Origin: Hofstenia miamia
Lineage: Eukaryota > Xenacoelomorpha > Acoela
Assembly (NCBI GenBank): GCA_004352715.1
Contig: SCFE01000006.1
Span: 1,995,217 to 2,059,216, forward strand
Reading direction: 5' to 3'
Length of the DNA stretch: 64,000 nucleotides
Below the pieces are notes generated by a model. That model did no database searches. It saw nothing but the letters and a program-made list of their open reading frames with translations, and was not told where the DNA came from. Both the position numbers and the translations under genes were made by a program. Every line of letters starts with the position of its first letter. The stretch's first letter is position 1. Positions 23,480 to 34,664 of this stretch are shown piece after piece.

Positions 23480-26304
23480 GAATTGACTTGAACATTAATT
23501 AAAAATAGTAATCAAATGAGACTCATTTGGTGTTAAGATTACATAAAAGGGATAAGTATATCTGGAAGTGCTTAATGTGAAATGCTTAACAGTAAAGTAT
23601 TTGCTACACATAACCATTATGCTAATGGAATGCTCGCAAAAGGAATGTAAATATTTGGAGATTTTAATGATTTCCTAAGGAGAAATACTAGAAATTTTTC
23701 AAAATTTTTCTCTAATTATTTCAAACTAAATTTTACTATGTATTGTTGAGGTTGTTCTCACTTTGTTCTCACTCTATTCGAGTCCTTTCAACTTTGTAAC
23801 CTGCAATAAAAACGAAATATCTGTATTTCTTAGTTGTTTTTGAAATGATATTCTCCTTTTAAAGCCTTCTGTCAATTATTTCTCAAGGGGGTAATGATTG
23901 TTCATGCGCACATGCGTTTTGCTTAAATTTTTTGACTTACAATTTTTTAAGAACTTTTACGACTTCCTTAAAGATGTATGCCGTAAAAGTGTTGCTGCTC
24001 AAAGACTAGCATCAATGAAGTTCCTTTCAACTAATGCAAGTTTTATATTTTTTTACAATGAAATTGAAAAATTCACTTGACAAAAAGTGGTCATTTTCTG
24101 TCAGAAATTTGAAAACTTAAAATGGTTTGCCTTCCTCAACGAGTCAATATAGTTCTATTTAAAATTTTTGTTTGGTCTTTCTATCAGCAAAATTGCTTTG
24201 ATTTTCAACAAAACCAAAAAAATTCTAATATCCTAATTTAATGCAAATCAAGTCTATTCATAGTGCTTGCAAATTTCATTTTATGTCTAAGAAACACAAT
24301 AATAATTTCTTATTCAAAAACCATCTTCTTAAAATTATTAAGTGTTAGGTTTTAACATTAAAAATTTTACCTATACAGTGTTTTCTAACAAAAAAAGATT
24401 TTTCTTCATTTCAAAATGCTAGCAAGATCAAGTTATGACTTAATAGAAAAATTTCTCACTTAGAAAAACTTGCCACTTAGAAAAACTTGCCAAGCCATAC
24501 TTACCATTAATATCAATGATATACAATGGTGTTGAATATAATGTTATGTCTGTATTTTCAAGAATATTTGCATTGAATGCCATAGCTGTACATGTTTGAA
24601 AAATTATAATGTCTGATATCATGAATTATTCAGTTTAGGTAAGCTTAAACTGCGAAGCGTTTGCCCCAGGAGATTCAATAGAGATGTGTATCCTTCTATC
24701 ACAAGTAAGCAAGGAGCTTAAACACAGTCAACACCCTTATCGCAAATTTACCTTTCATCTGTATCAAGTTATTCTTCATGAGACATCGACGAAGAAAACT
24801 ATAAAACAGCGAGAAGAAGTTCATCTTGTCTCTCAGTTTTTTAGGATTCTTTCCAACACAGAAGATGGTTTCAATGCTTCAAGAATAGTTTTCACAGTGC
24901 CTTCACTTCCACCATCATCTTCCCAAGGAGGATCGGTTAACACATATGGACCATTCATTAGAATTAGTTATTATATTCAGGTTTGACTATCGCTGTGCAT
25001 AATTAAAAACATGAAAAGTTAAATCATAAATCCATTTTGTTATCAATAGCCCCTATTTTGGTTTTTTAACCTAAATTGACAGGCTGGTGAATAAATTCTA
25101 TCCTTATATTGTTCTGATAAACATGTTCTCAATATCACACGAATGCTTGATTGCTAATTAAGTCAAGCGTGAACAAAATTTATTCAGCTGACTTAGTATA
25201 CATATATTGAACAAGTAAGATAGGAGACTCTTACTGCACTCAATATCGTTACTAGTAAAATCAGCTGCTCATTCATGTGCATTTCTTGAAATTGGTTAGT
25301 TCTTGATGAGTATCTGTGAACATTTTGATAATTTGAGAGAATAGGTATGTGTACATGTACACGATTTATAGTAGTTTACTCTTTTTAAATTCAAGATCCT
25401 AAAATTTAGTGTTTATTTTTAATAAAAATTCCGCAAATTATTAAGTCTGACTGACTGCGCGTAGTATCAGTGCGTGTCAGAGACTGACGCATAGTTTAAG
25501 TTTAAAGTCAAAATTTGTGTAGCAGTTCTTTCACATATATTCAATTTCTTCATTGGTCGTGACTAATATATTTAGTGCTAGGTGTTTTGCAGTCAAATCT
25601 GCGTTGGGTATTCCATCAGAATTGAGTAATCCTCAAAATATAGCAGTTAAATATTGCGCTATTGACATATTTAATATAATGACCATTGATTTTATTCAAA
25701 ATAGATAAACTCAAGATAGCAAAATTCTCAATATTGGGCAGTCAATTAAAAGGAGAATTTATAAAACATATTATGCAAGGGCATTCAGAATTGCGCTCTG
25801 AAGAAATCAAAATGACTTAGTTGATCACTTTTAACGAATTTGTTGAAAACTTTCTCAGTTTCACCACTATATGCATAGAAACAATGTGCTTGTTAATTTG
25901 TGTTTACAATCTTTTGCATGCGATCACGGTCCTGGAAATTTCAATGCCTTATTGACATTGCATATTTAAGAAACAGTTTGGGAGAAGTATATAGTGATAT
26001 CTTCAAGTACTGCTTTCAAAAAGCAGGATTCTCCTCTAGTAAAGGCGATACCTCAATCAACAGTGATCTTGACAGAAGTGATGATCGTTACTTCAAAACT
26101 GGTGAATTCATTGCTAGAATAACTGAAGAGGTGATTACAATATGGCATATTCAATACTAGAACATTTCTAATTCTGTTTTTTAGTTTAGAAATCATGTTG
26201 AAGTAAAGATACTTGATAATTTTGGCGACACTATTGCAAAAATTGCATCTCTTTGTCCAATATATTTCATCTCAAGAAAGTTCGTTCAAGTACATGTTGA
26301 ATAG
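18549..26304 (+). CDS. Divergent arrestin-domain (alpha-arrestin/ARRDC-like) protein, multi-exon
   Basis: Four exons join in phase: 18549-18813, 22859-23091, 24639-24980 and 26185-26304. From ATG 18552 they encode about 319 residues; with exon 9991-10112 the total is 359. The N-domain shows FKAGDRITGN (usual PGDTVSG) and LPSSLETSSSHIRYIVRRV (usual LPSSFEGxxGxIRYxV). The C-domain shows FAPGDSIEM (usual PGExI) and FTVPSLPPSS followed by RISYYIQ (usual LPPTxxxCxxIxIxYxxxV). Arrestins of this class are cytosolic adaptors that link membrane cargo to ubiquitin ligases or trafficking machinery. No PPxY ligase-binding motif is present in the assembled tail, which is very short. The last exon is the least certain part. 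Confidence in the family is high; no ortholog is assigned. Confidence 0.8.
18814..22858 (+). other. Arrestin-domain gene intron with repeat content
   Basis: The intron contains a (TA)n tract at 19433-19466 and a possible hAT insertion (19959-22321). No extra exon with matching phase was identified. Confidence 0.5.
19959..22321. mobile_element. Possible hAT element inside an arrestin-gene intron
   Basis: The right end reads inward as CAGTGGTGTAGTGC, a classic hAT terminus. A left end starting CAGTGAGGGGGACTGAGCC lies 2.36 kb upstream. Flanking 8-mers ttatataa and ctatatac agree at 6 of 8 positions, but the shared TATATA is low-complexity. Both ends contain the subterminal word agcccc.cttgttaaaa in direct, not inverted, orientation. 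No transposase is visible inside. The right end is better supported than the pairing. Confidence 0.35.
22859..23091 (+). CDS. Arrestin-domain gene, second half of N-domain
   Basis: The acceptor is tattttag|GATTAC (phase 1) and the donor GCAGAA|gtacgt (phase 0). It encodes LLLPSSLETSSSHIRYIVRR and runs to KRNGMLTAE. The PSSxE...xIRYxVxR block is the diagnostic end of the arrestin N-domain. Confidence 0.85.
23341..23475. repeat. (TA)n microsatellite with internal assembly gap
   Basis: TA repeats flank an N run at 23371-23446 within the arrestin-gene intron that follows exon 22859-23091. Confidence 0.95.
24639..24980 (+). CDS. Arrestin-domain gene, C-domain exon
   Basis: The acceptor is cagtttag|GTAAGC and the donor ATTCAG|gtttga, 114 codons, phase 0 at both ends. 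It encodes VSLNCEAFAPGDSIEMCILL and, at its end, FTVPSLPPSSSQGGS and GPFIRISYYIQ. These are the opening PGD strand and the closing LPP...IRxSYxI strand of an arrestin C-domain. An upstream in-frame tag at 24636 rules out an earlier start of the exon. Confidence 0.85.
25940..26130 (+). pseudogene. Possible Tigger/pogo transposase C-terminal relic
   Basis: The open frame has LGEVYSDIFKYCFQKAGFSS followed by an acidic, serine-rich tail (DTSINSDLDRSDDRYF). This resembles the end of Tigger-type DDE transposases, where W...V...TI..CF.KAGF precedes an acidic tail. It lies inside the last intron of the arrestin gene. Its frame cannot be spliced to exon 24639-24980 without breaking phase, which argues against it being a host exon. 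Confidence 0.3.
26185..26304 (+). CDS. Probable last exon of the arrestin-domain gene
   Basis: A strong acceptor (attctgttttttag|TTTAGA) opens a phase 0 frame of 39 codons plus stop. It starts FRNHVEVKILDNFGDT and continues IAKIASLCPIYF. Joined after SYYIQ, it supplies the alternating V-x-V strand and the hydrophobic strand that end arrestin C-domains. It ends about 275 bases before an AATAAA. An alternative exon inside 26024-26130 cannot be excluded. Confidence 0.55.
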   Translation, partial: FRNHVEVKILDNFGDTIAKIASLCPIYFISRKFVQVHVE

Positions 26305-26578
26305 GGCACTTGGTGTTACGGTCCTGAGGAAGTGTGTTAAATTGAGGTTTGACTGTATTTGCAAAAGAGTATTATCAATTTGAGATTAATGTTTGGGTTC
26401 TGTACTTCAGAGCAAATTTTTTGTTTTTAACAATAACAGTCCTTGAAGTGAATCTACAACACATAAAACTCAATAACTTTGTTAATGCCATCACTCATAA
26501 AATGGCTATAACATTAATAATAGTAATAATAGCAATGATATTATTATTATTACTATTAACTTACACTGTGTTTTACTG

Positions 26579-26584
26579 AATAAA
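26579..26584 (+). promoter_or_regulatory. AATAAA polyadenylation signal, arrestin-domain gene
   Basis: This is the first AATAAA downstream of the stop at 26302-26304 in this orientation and is followed by T/G-containing sequence. Confidence 0.5.
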
Positions 26585-27520
26585 AGCTACAGGTTTTAAT
26601 AACTGCATAATCATTACAGGTGTGAAATCATTATGCATACCCATGAATTACTTAGGTCAGTTGTTTTCTAAATCAATTGAAGCAAAACTGTGAAAGCTAT
26701 GGTAGGTGTGTCCAGTGAAGTTCCGAAGTAGAATTAGAGTTCGTAGTCCCGGAATTTCAAAAATCGTTGTATATTCAAGCCCATCATTTTTTGGGGATTT
26801 AGATGGTGTTAGAAATTATAGCTAGACATCAAGATAAATATAAATTGTGATTGTCAGCTTTACTTCAGCCATTTCCTATATCTTTACTGTGGAAGGCATC
26901 TATTATTAAAATATGTTCCCCCAAGACTTTATGTTTTCAATAGTTTAATAAATTTTGCTTTTCATATCATTCCATAATTAAAAACTTTAAGTAGCAAAAG
27001 CCAACATTGAATTCATTCTTTAAAATATGCAATAAACTGAGCAGAAGCTGCTTTTCACTGAGTAATATCCCTAAGTCATTGCAGGTACTCTTGTAAATGG
27101 AGGTTCAGGGTGAATTTGATAAAGTACCAAGAAAAACATGAAATTTTTCTAATGTTTTAAATTCGGTTTTCTTTCACTTTTAAGACAGCCTTTAGATATG
27201 TGCGTGCAGGCTTGGATTAACCATTAGGACATCAAAGGAAGTGGTAACGCAGACCTTTTCATAGTCGAATTTTTAATGGTACCTCAGTTTTGAATGAAAT
27301 TATGCGAGTTGCTCAGACAACTTAATTAATTTTGGCACAGCAGAAAATAATGTTGCTTATTTTTTTTATCTTAAGCCTCTCCATGATTTTTTCCAGGCAC
27401 AAGAACCATTTTCAAGAAATCATATAAATATTTATAAGCTAGCCCTTAGTAATAATTAATGCTGAAATTTACTTAGGCCTATTCCATTTCAATAGCATGT
27501 TTCATTCTTATTTTTTCTTA
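26585..27520. other. Intergenic spacer
   Basis: AT-rich, with no coding signal or repeat boundary recognised. Confidence 0.5.
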
Positions 27521-27559
27521 AGCAGAACCCAAAATCCGAATGAAACGTGGTCAGTTAAT

Positions 27560-28225
27560 TGGTGCACAAAATGAAAAACTAGCAAAAGTGAAACAAGAAC
27601 ATAATTCGAATATTTAGAAGCGAAGGCTGACCTTGTACAAGTTTTAAAACTGATTCAAATGCCAGAAATAAATTTTGTATCAATGCATTTTATGCATTTG
27701 TTGACAGACATAAAACTGAAGTGAAGAGAAGAGAAAAGAGATATATAGTGAAATTGCAGAGATATTTTCTTTTTCTAGCGATGTACTTCTACCAGAAATG
27801 TCTCTTACTTCTGTTGACACTGAAATATATTCCCAGTCTTGCCAAAACTTTATTGATCTTCAACCAGATGATTTCAACAGTAATTCGTCATTTGAGCTTC
27901 AGCATTTTCATTCATATATGCTCTATTAATTTCTTGAAGAATTTTAAAAAGAAGATTTAGTCATTCTAAACTTTATAAAATTTATGTAGAAGATAGAATT
28001 GAGTGTGCCTTTCAAAATGTAGACATTAATTTTCGTACATTCTTAGCATTAATATTCACAAATTGTTCAAAGCAGAAATGTGTTAAAAATCCCATCATAT
28101 CAACTACGAAACGAGGCAGACTGGATGCGTTATCTCTAATAACTCTAGCAGCAGATGTGTTATGTAAGCTTAGTTTTGAGGATCAATGGCTTGCAACTAA
28201 AAAATGCAAGAGAAAACATTTTTAA
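27560..28225 (+). pseudogene. hAT transposase relic, ZMYM1-like C-terminus
   Basis: Broken frames on the + strand carry EIYSEIAEIFSFSSDVLLPE, then YKIYVEDRIECAFQNVDINF and RTFLALIFTNCSK. They end with RGRLDALSLITLAADVLCKL and SFEDQWLATKKCKRK. This follows the C-terminus of ZMYM1/hAT-type transposases: PNVxIALRIFLTxPVTNCSxERSFSKLK, then RLxxLAxxSIExDxxxxLxFxDxIxxFAxKKxRK. Several frameshifts and stops make it dead. Confidence 0.72.
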
Positions 28226-28695
28226 ATGCAAGTGAATGTACATGCATATATTCTGTTCTATCTTAATATTATGCTTGTTTTAATCTAATGGACAAAATGC
28301 TGGAAAGTTTAATATGTAATATGTAGACTTTAAATAGCAAGAAAAGTTGTTTTCTTTCTTACTGTTAGTTTTCATTTATTGCAATTGACATTAACTTGTG
28401 TGGTATATTGTGTTTTATTTTGAATGGCACATATAGGGCACCTAAAACTTCACTAAAAGGCAATATCCAGTCATGGGTTGTATGTGTTTCAAAACATCAT
28501 AGCCATCCTTTGTACCTATATAAAGCTTGAACGCCTTATCTCGCATAGATAATGGTTTCTATGTAGTCCGCAATTCTGGTAAGTGTCTAAGCCGAACCTT
28601 AAGATGCACTTATCAATTTAAAACCCTTTTATTAACTATTCTGTTATTTTTTTTAATTAGCTAAATTTCTGATTAGAAAGTTGTTTAATGTTTCA

Positions 28696-28950
28696 CCTTG
28701 GAGTAAGAGCCATCTATATATAAGGCCATCCAGCCTAACATTCAACCTTCAATAATATTTTGCTGAATGGCAATGCATATGGATTGCTTTTCATTTCTTT
28801 TGGGTTTTTAAAGCTAATCGTCTATATATGTCTAAGAAATTGCCTGAAAATAGCAATCTGATATCCAATCGAGCCGCATATTGATGGACGAAATTTTGGG
28901 TTGAATGTTCGGCTGGATAGCCTTATATATATAGATCGCTCTTGCCTTGG
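28696..28950. mobile_element. Foldback MITE of about 255 bp
   Basis: The arms at 28696-28747 and 28898-28950 are about 80% reverse complements. Shared words include taagagccatctatatataa against ttatatatatagatcgctct, and aacattcaacc against gggttgaatgtt. A central loop of about 150 bases has no coding signal. The target duplication is unclear. Confidence 0.7.
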
Positions 28951-29574
28951 ACTTAAGTCACAATAAAGTTAAATATTAAAAGTTTGATTAGCATCATCAT
29001 TCTACCTAAGAATAGAGCCAGTCGAATTTTTGGAATTGGTGTGTACAGGGGAAGAGCTTGTCTTAAATGGGGCAAGATCACTTTTGAGTAAAGAGACACT
29101 CTGCTAAACAAGTAGCAATTTTTAGAAATAGCAACAACGTTTTTGCACGAATTAGGGTTATTTGTTGGATCAAGGAATATGAAAGGAGCAGTTGTAAATA
29201 AGAAAAACTCACTAGGTCTCCCTACCTATACATTTTAGACTATGACAAAATAAGAAATTTCTCCAAACGTTTGCAAATTATAAAGTTAATATAAATTTTG
29301 TAATTATGTGACTGATTGTAGTACTTTGATGCAAAGTCTTGAAAAAATTGGCAACGGTCACCTCTGGTACCCCAACAAATTCCAAGTACGCGCTTGCTTA
29401 GAATACTCAAAATTTTCGCCTTCTTCGAATAGTGTTGCTATATATATATATATATGCCCCTGAGACCCCGAGTTGGAACCCTGTGGGTGCCGAGATTATC
29501 TGGTTGAATTAGAGCAGGTGTAAAAAAAGCGTAGAATATGCCCTAGAATTTCGGGAAATTTTTTGCTAATGCTT

Positions 29575-30075
29575 CTAATCTTCATGAACTACCACTCTTA
29601 TTCTAATTAGTAAAAGGAAGTTCACCGGGATCTGGTATTGTTTTTTCAACAATGCCCCCGCAAAGTGAGACATCCTTTGTATTGTGGAAAATAACAATTT
29701 TCTGAAAAATTTGTTTTTTACAGCTAACGCAAGCTTAATAAATGCATTTATACATCCTTTTGTTTCAACTGATTTATTGTAGCAATGTTTTTTAGTATGG
29801 TATTTGAAAAAATGATTCTGTACATTAAATACAGTAAGGGACACAGCATATTTTGCATTGTTGGTGTAGAATTCTTAAAGCCGCTATAAAATAAACGTGT
29901 TGAGTAAGCCGAATTTGTTGAATTGAAAAACTTGTCGCAGAAAATTAAGACATCAGGCAGTAGGGGCAGAGTTGAACGCGTGATCATAAGGCAGGACACT
30001 AATTCCGTGGGACGATTTGGGGGCAATTTGTAGACATTTACCCCACTTACATCTTTGCAGTTTTTACACTGCAAG
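29575..30075 (-). pseudogene. Possible P-element/THAP-type transposase C-terminal relic
   Basis: Two overlapping - strand frames appear to be one protein split by a frameshift near 29840. The first holds CKNCKDVSG, then RPTELVSCLMITRSTLPLLP and DVLIFCDKFFN. The second holds VETKGCINAFIKLALAVKNK. The Cys-x2-Cys followed by ELV...(T)LP..DV...C..F resembles the C-terminal segment of P-element/THAP9-like transposases. The similarity is faint and was judged by eye. Confidence 0.3.
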
Positions 30076-30643
30076 CAATTGGATTGAAACCCATTTAAAT
30101 GTAAACATCTTTCAATTGCACTTTTAGTATTTGTACTATTATTGCTACTGTCATTTGTTATACGTATCTATTGAAACTTTACATTAGTCGATTGTGTGTT
30201 TGAAAGATATAGTAAGCACTACCAATCTAGTAATTCGTGTAAAGCTATAGTCTAACTGTTAAATTGTCTAAAACACTTTGAAAAAAATCTTGAATGGGAT
30301 TCAATTCTTGAGACATTGTCTATCAGGGAAGTGAGATTCTTCAAAAACCAATTAACTTGCGTAACATCCAAAAAGCATGTAATCTACACATTCATTAAGA
30401 TATTTTAATTGAAATCAGAAAGTTAATAGATTTCGCGAATATTTTTTGCAGTAAATTATTGTAGTTTCATTCGACAATAACATCTTTCTGACGCTGATTG
30501 ATGCACGGTATTTCAATAGAACATATTATGAAAAAATCATTGATTAGGTATTCATTGAGTATCTGTGGCTTCGTTGAAATATTTTTAACTGATAAATGAT
30601 TTATTTATTGTCCAATACATTGAAATATATAAATTTGACTTAA

Positions 30644-31163
30644 CCCTGGGGTACCCAAAGCGTCAAGCAGTAGCTATTTTTTTGGTCGCACACAGTTACA
30701 ATTGATCGGATAATTGTAAAAATTTGAGTGTTGCAATTTTTGGCTAATTTGTTACAAATTTGGCCTTGGGTCATATATGACCCTATGGGCCTTATGGTTG
30801 GTTGTTCATTACATATAGTAAACTTACTTATAGTAAACATCAAACAAAAACAGCTTTTAAATACTTACGAGGCAAAAAACATTTATTGTAATACTTTCAA
30901 ATTCTTCTAACTCTGCTATAAAAGGCACATAATCAATTTAAAAACCACGACTTGACAACAATATGCTCATTCACAAAATCCGCCATCTTTGTGATGCAAT
31001 TATGTAAATGTGTTGCACAATCTTGGCACCAAACCTCCGCAGTTTTACAGGTCGTATGTGGGACTTTGGGCTGTAGAAACGATATTTTCTGTCTCACAAT
31101 AGATAAACCATAGCGATGCTCCAAAATGGTGGTGTCATATATGACCCCAGGGGTACCTCAGGG
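30644..31163. mobile_element. piggyBac-type non-autonomous element flanked by TTAA
   Basis: TTAA stands on both sides (30640-30643 and 31164-31167). The ends read inward as CCCTGGGGTACCC and CCCTGAGGTACCCC, fitting piggyBac-type elements (TTAA target, CCC-starting TIR). A second inverted word, gtcatatatgaccc, recurs inside both halves. On the - strand a Cys/His-rich stretch (TTCKTAEVWCQDCATHLHNC) resembles the C-terminal Cys-rich domain of piggyBac transposases. This is a deletion derivative that keeps only the 3' end of the transposase. Confidence 0.78.
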
Positions 31164-31494
31164 TTAATGCAAATGCCTGAATCGATTACGCATTGAAAAA
31201 TTAAATTGAAATAATTCCCGTGGGTTTCTTTGAATTTTGAAATTTGATGCGTATTTTATCGAAAATGAACTAAGACCGTAAATGAGAGATGGAACCGGAT
31301 AATGACCGAAGGATCTGTTTGAGCAGGGGCTGGCAATTACCGGCTTACAGCCGTTTGACTTTTTCAGAACGTCTGTTAATTTTAACGGGTATTTATGCAT
31401 TAAAAATAAAAAAATCTTGTTATATTTGATAAGGAGCAAATATTTTGCTTAGAAAGAAAATTATTTCTACTAGAAATGTTTTAATATTTGAGAT

Positions 31495-31800
31495 GATTTC
31501 TTCCAAAAATTCCTAAACGCTCATAACTTACAAACTAATAAAGATATTTCTAATCTGAAACCACCACAAGATAGAGAGATGTTTTCTCTTTCTCTTTATC
31601 TTAATTCATGCCTCGTCCCGAGCCTGTTGAAGCTTTCCTGACTGGAGCTCAAACAGCTTATCTTCAGAAAGCAAAATATTTCTTAGAGTAGCTGTGTTTC
31701 CATTGGCATTAGAACGCCTCATAATCTGAACACTAAGTACGGAAAGAATTTGAATATCTTTACAAAAATACTACCTAACTGCGTAACAAAATCAGCAATA
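31495..31800 (+). repeat. Dispersed repeat, copy A
   Basis: The segment shares ordered words with 47745-48010 in the same orientation: aactaataaagat, tctgaaa.caccacaagataga, tgatctga-type word, ggaaagaatttgaat and tttttacaaaaat. No coding potential was identified. It may be part of a larger non-autonomous transposon. Confidence 0.5.
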
Positions 31801-32504
31801 ATTCAATTACAAAATGCAAAGAACTTATATGTAGATGAAATCAAAATTTGTTTTTGTAGAAATATATCTATATGTTATAATCGTTTGTAAAAAAATCGTG
31901 TTTGGCAGTCTGTCTTTGTACCAATTATTTTTACAGTAAAAACAGCTAAGAGTAGTGTTTCAAACAACATACTTTAAAATAGCGTTATCAATTGTATGAA
32001 TTAAAAATTAACTATGAGGGGAATTATGGCTTTTGAATACATTATTTTATGAATAACCATGCATTTGAAAATTTTTTAATTCAACTTTTACAAAATTTTT
32101 ATAACAATTCAGTTTCAATTCATCTAAGAGCCCCGTATTCAAAAATTAAGTATAATCAGTGATGTACTCGGGGAGGAAAGAAGGGGTGGGGGGCTCAGCC
32201 AACTTTGTTAAATTCGATTGGGGACCTACACACACAAAATATACTACTCAAACTTAGAGCCCCTCTTGTTCATTATTTAGGAATACATGCCTGAGTAAAA
32301 CAATTTAAAGTCTCATGTAACTATATGCTGTGTAATAAATGTGTTTTTAATGCGTTTGTGATTAATTTGAAAATTAGTAAATGTCCATGATTTTCTAAAT
32401 GCCAATATGTGTGTAATTGTATATCGTATACATAAATAATTTTTCTTTCATTCAAAGTGATGCAAGCTATTTTAGGCAACAGTTCACATTTACAAAGCCA
32501 GTAA

Positions 32505-32684
32505 CGTGTCATTCAAGATACCACTAATATTGACAACTGGCAACCAATCATTTTCAACGGAAATCCGCCCAGTTTTATCTCCTCGCCGCAATCTCAAAGA
32601 TCCATTCTCGAAATCGACCCGTGTAATTTATCTTCAACGCAGTTAAGCCCAGGAAATCCGTTACTAGCAATATATTATCAATAA
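32505..32684 (+). other. Short open frame with coding-like composition, unidentified
   Basis: A 59-codon open stretch after a stop (32502) has balanced composition and higher G+C than its surroundings, including NIDNWQPIIFNGNPPSF, SPQSQRSILEIDPCNLSS and TQLSPGNPLLAIYYQ. It has no ATG start and no clear splice sites. It may be a fragment of a retroelement or an exon. I do not recognise the family. Confidence 0.3.
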
Positions 32685-33081
32685 AGAATAAATATTAATT
32701 TCTGTTATTTTAGAATTCCGACAAATATTGGCAGAAATCCTAAATACATAATGGCATACTGTTCGTATAAAAAAGCTCTAAAGATATTTATGGGAATAGC
32801 ATATTTCCCTTATGTTTATTATTATTTTTTACTTAAACAACTTAAGAGCAATATTTCAAGGTTTTCAAATAAATTGAGTTTTTTTAGTTTTACTTCAAGC
32901 ATGACCTTCTAAAAACTCGGCCTGAAACCTTGCAGCAATGTGATTTATTTATAGATTTTACGCGAAAACAAGCGCCTCTAGCGGAAAGAGTCGATATTTA
33001 ATATTCGCGCATGTTTCTGCTTTGTAAAAATTCTGCACAGTGTGCAATAACAAAGAATAGCTGTCTATAGTTGCCCACATA

Positions 33082-33598
33082 ATATGTCAAGAAATCACAT
33101 TCTTCATTCAATGCATTTATGTTTGGTTAATGTAACATCAAAACATAATCCAGTTAAGATTGGAAATGATATTCTATTAAGTTATGGAATAAAGGGCTAC
33201 TTTGTGATCTTTTCCTTATAGGTCGTTTGCAGAAAGAGAGTAGTTTAATGGGACATACTAAACAAATGTTTGCTGCTGTGAAGCAGACTTTCTCAACATT
33301 ACGAATTAATCAAAATACCTTCTTATATACTATACAGAACATTTATTACATTTTCATTCTAGATTTTATCAGGACGTGCAAGGTCTTCGTTTCATTAGTT
33401 ATGCACAGTTTTTTATTGGAAGTTATTTTTCTAAACTCCTTGATATGCAAAGTAAAGCGATCCTATAATCAAAGGCCATCATTAACTAACATACCATTCA
33501 AAGTATACATTGCTTTGGTAAATCATATCCTTCTGAATATAAATCCTATGGACATTCAGTCATTTGAAACTGCAGCCAATGATCTTAAGATGAGTTGA
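33082..33598 (+). other. Cluster of overlapping coding-like frames, possible broken gene
   Basis: Successive frames open one after another on the + strand. The first, from ATG 33083, is MSRNHILHSMHLCLVNV, open to 33222. A frame following ttccttatag has GRLQKESSLMGHTKQMFAAV then KQTFSTLRINQ. A third frame has HLLHFHSRFYQDVQGLRFIS then YAQFFIGSYFSKLLDMQ, and a return to the second ends IQSFETAANDLKMS at 33598. This suggests a decaying gene or transposon with frameshifts, or two or three exons with weak splice sites. I recognise no domain. Confidence 0.35.
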
Positions 33599-34208
33599 TG
33601 TGATTGATGAATCCACTTATTATCATTATAGTAATGAATTAACATGGACGAATTGATTATTCCTTCATCAAATTCAGTTGAAATTATTTCAATATATTTC
33701 TTACTATTTAAAACAAATGAAATAAGTTAAATAACCTCCAAATTCATGGTTCACATATTCTACTAAATATCCAGCGTTAATGCACCCTTTTGTAAACATC
33801 ATTAGAGCGGTATTATATATAACTAATGCTTTTAGTAAACACTTCTTAATAATGTGAAAAGAAAGACAATGGTGCTGTTGCTTAGAAAAAATAAAAATTT
33901 ATAACCTTATATTTAAAATGTATATAATAAAAAGGTTAAATATATTGGCAGATACATTAAAATTTTATAAGATTCCTATAAAATATATTGCCTGAAATTC
34001 ATATTTGAATCATGCAGGTTGGCCTTCATTTTTAAAGTTCTTGCTGCAAGGTTCCAAGCCGTGTTTTAAGTGGGTCATGCTTCAAGCTTTAATTATTTTT
34101 CTCAAGAGCTTTGCGAATTCATTTTACTAATAATTTACCAGCTTAAGATGATTACCTATAGTTTTTAAGTTAATGCAAGACTGTATAGCTATAAAATGTA
34201 CTTAATTC

Positions 34209-34419
34209 NNNNNNNNNNNNNNNNNNNNNNNNNNNNNNNNNNNNNNNNNNNNNNNNNNNNNNNNNNNNNNNNNNNNNNNNNNNNNNNNNNNNNNNNNNNN
34301 NNNNNNNNNNNNNNNNNNNNNNNNNNNNNNNNNNNNNNNNNNNNNNNNNNNNNNNNNNNNNNNNNNNNNNNNNNNNNNNNNNNNNNNNNNNNNNTATATA
34401 TATATATATATATATATAT
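34209..34419. repeat. Assembly gap plus (TA)n
   Basis: The N run at 34209-34394 is followed by TA repeats to about 34419. Frames called across it are artefacts. Confidence 0.95.
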
Positions 34420-34664
34420 GCAATGGCGGATCCATTGGAAGCACTTTTGTCATGCAGTCCCCCAATCAGCTCATTTTTTCTGAAATATGTGATATTTAGT
34501 ATCTAATTGACGGTAAATTTTCAATTATATAGGCCTAACTAAGCTTTATTTGTATTGAAATAAATAGATTATAAAATTTGAATTCAAAACAAAAAAATAT
34601 CCACACTGTTCTGAAAAAAAATTACATAAATTTGCAATATACAAGAATTTTCTATCATTTTTTA

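Noticed and set aside
25582-25710. Possible arrestin C-terminal exon (KSALGIPSELSNPQNIAVKY) after an acceptor-like ttttgcag
   Set aside because: The frame needs phase 2 input, but the preceding exon ends in phase 0.
26024-26153. Alternative arrestin last exon starting DSPLVKAIPQSTVILTEV
   Set aside because: Phase fits, but the acceptor is weak and the overlapping frame looks like a transposase tail. The exon at 26185 has a much better acceptor. Not fully excluded.
29440-29520. G+C-richer patch after a TA tract, considered as a tRNA-like or Pol III element
   Set aside because: No cloverleaf or A/B box arrangement could be drawn by eye.
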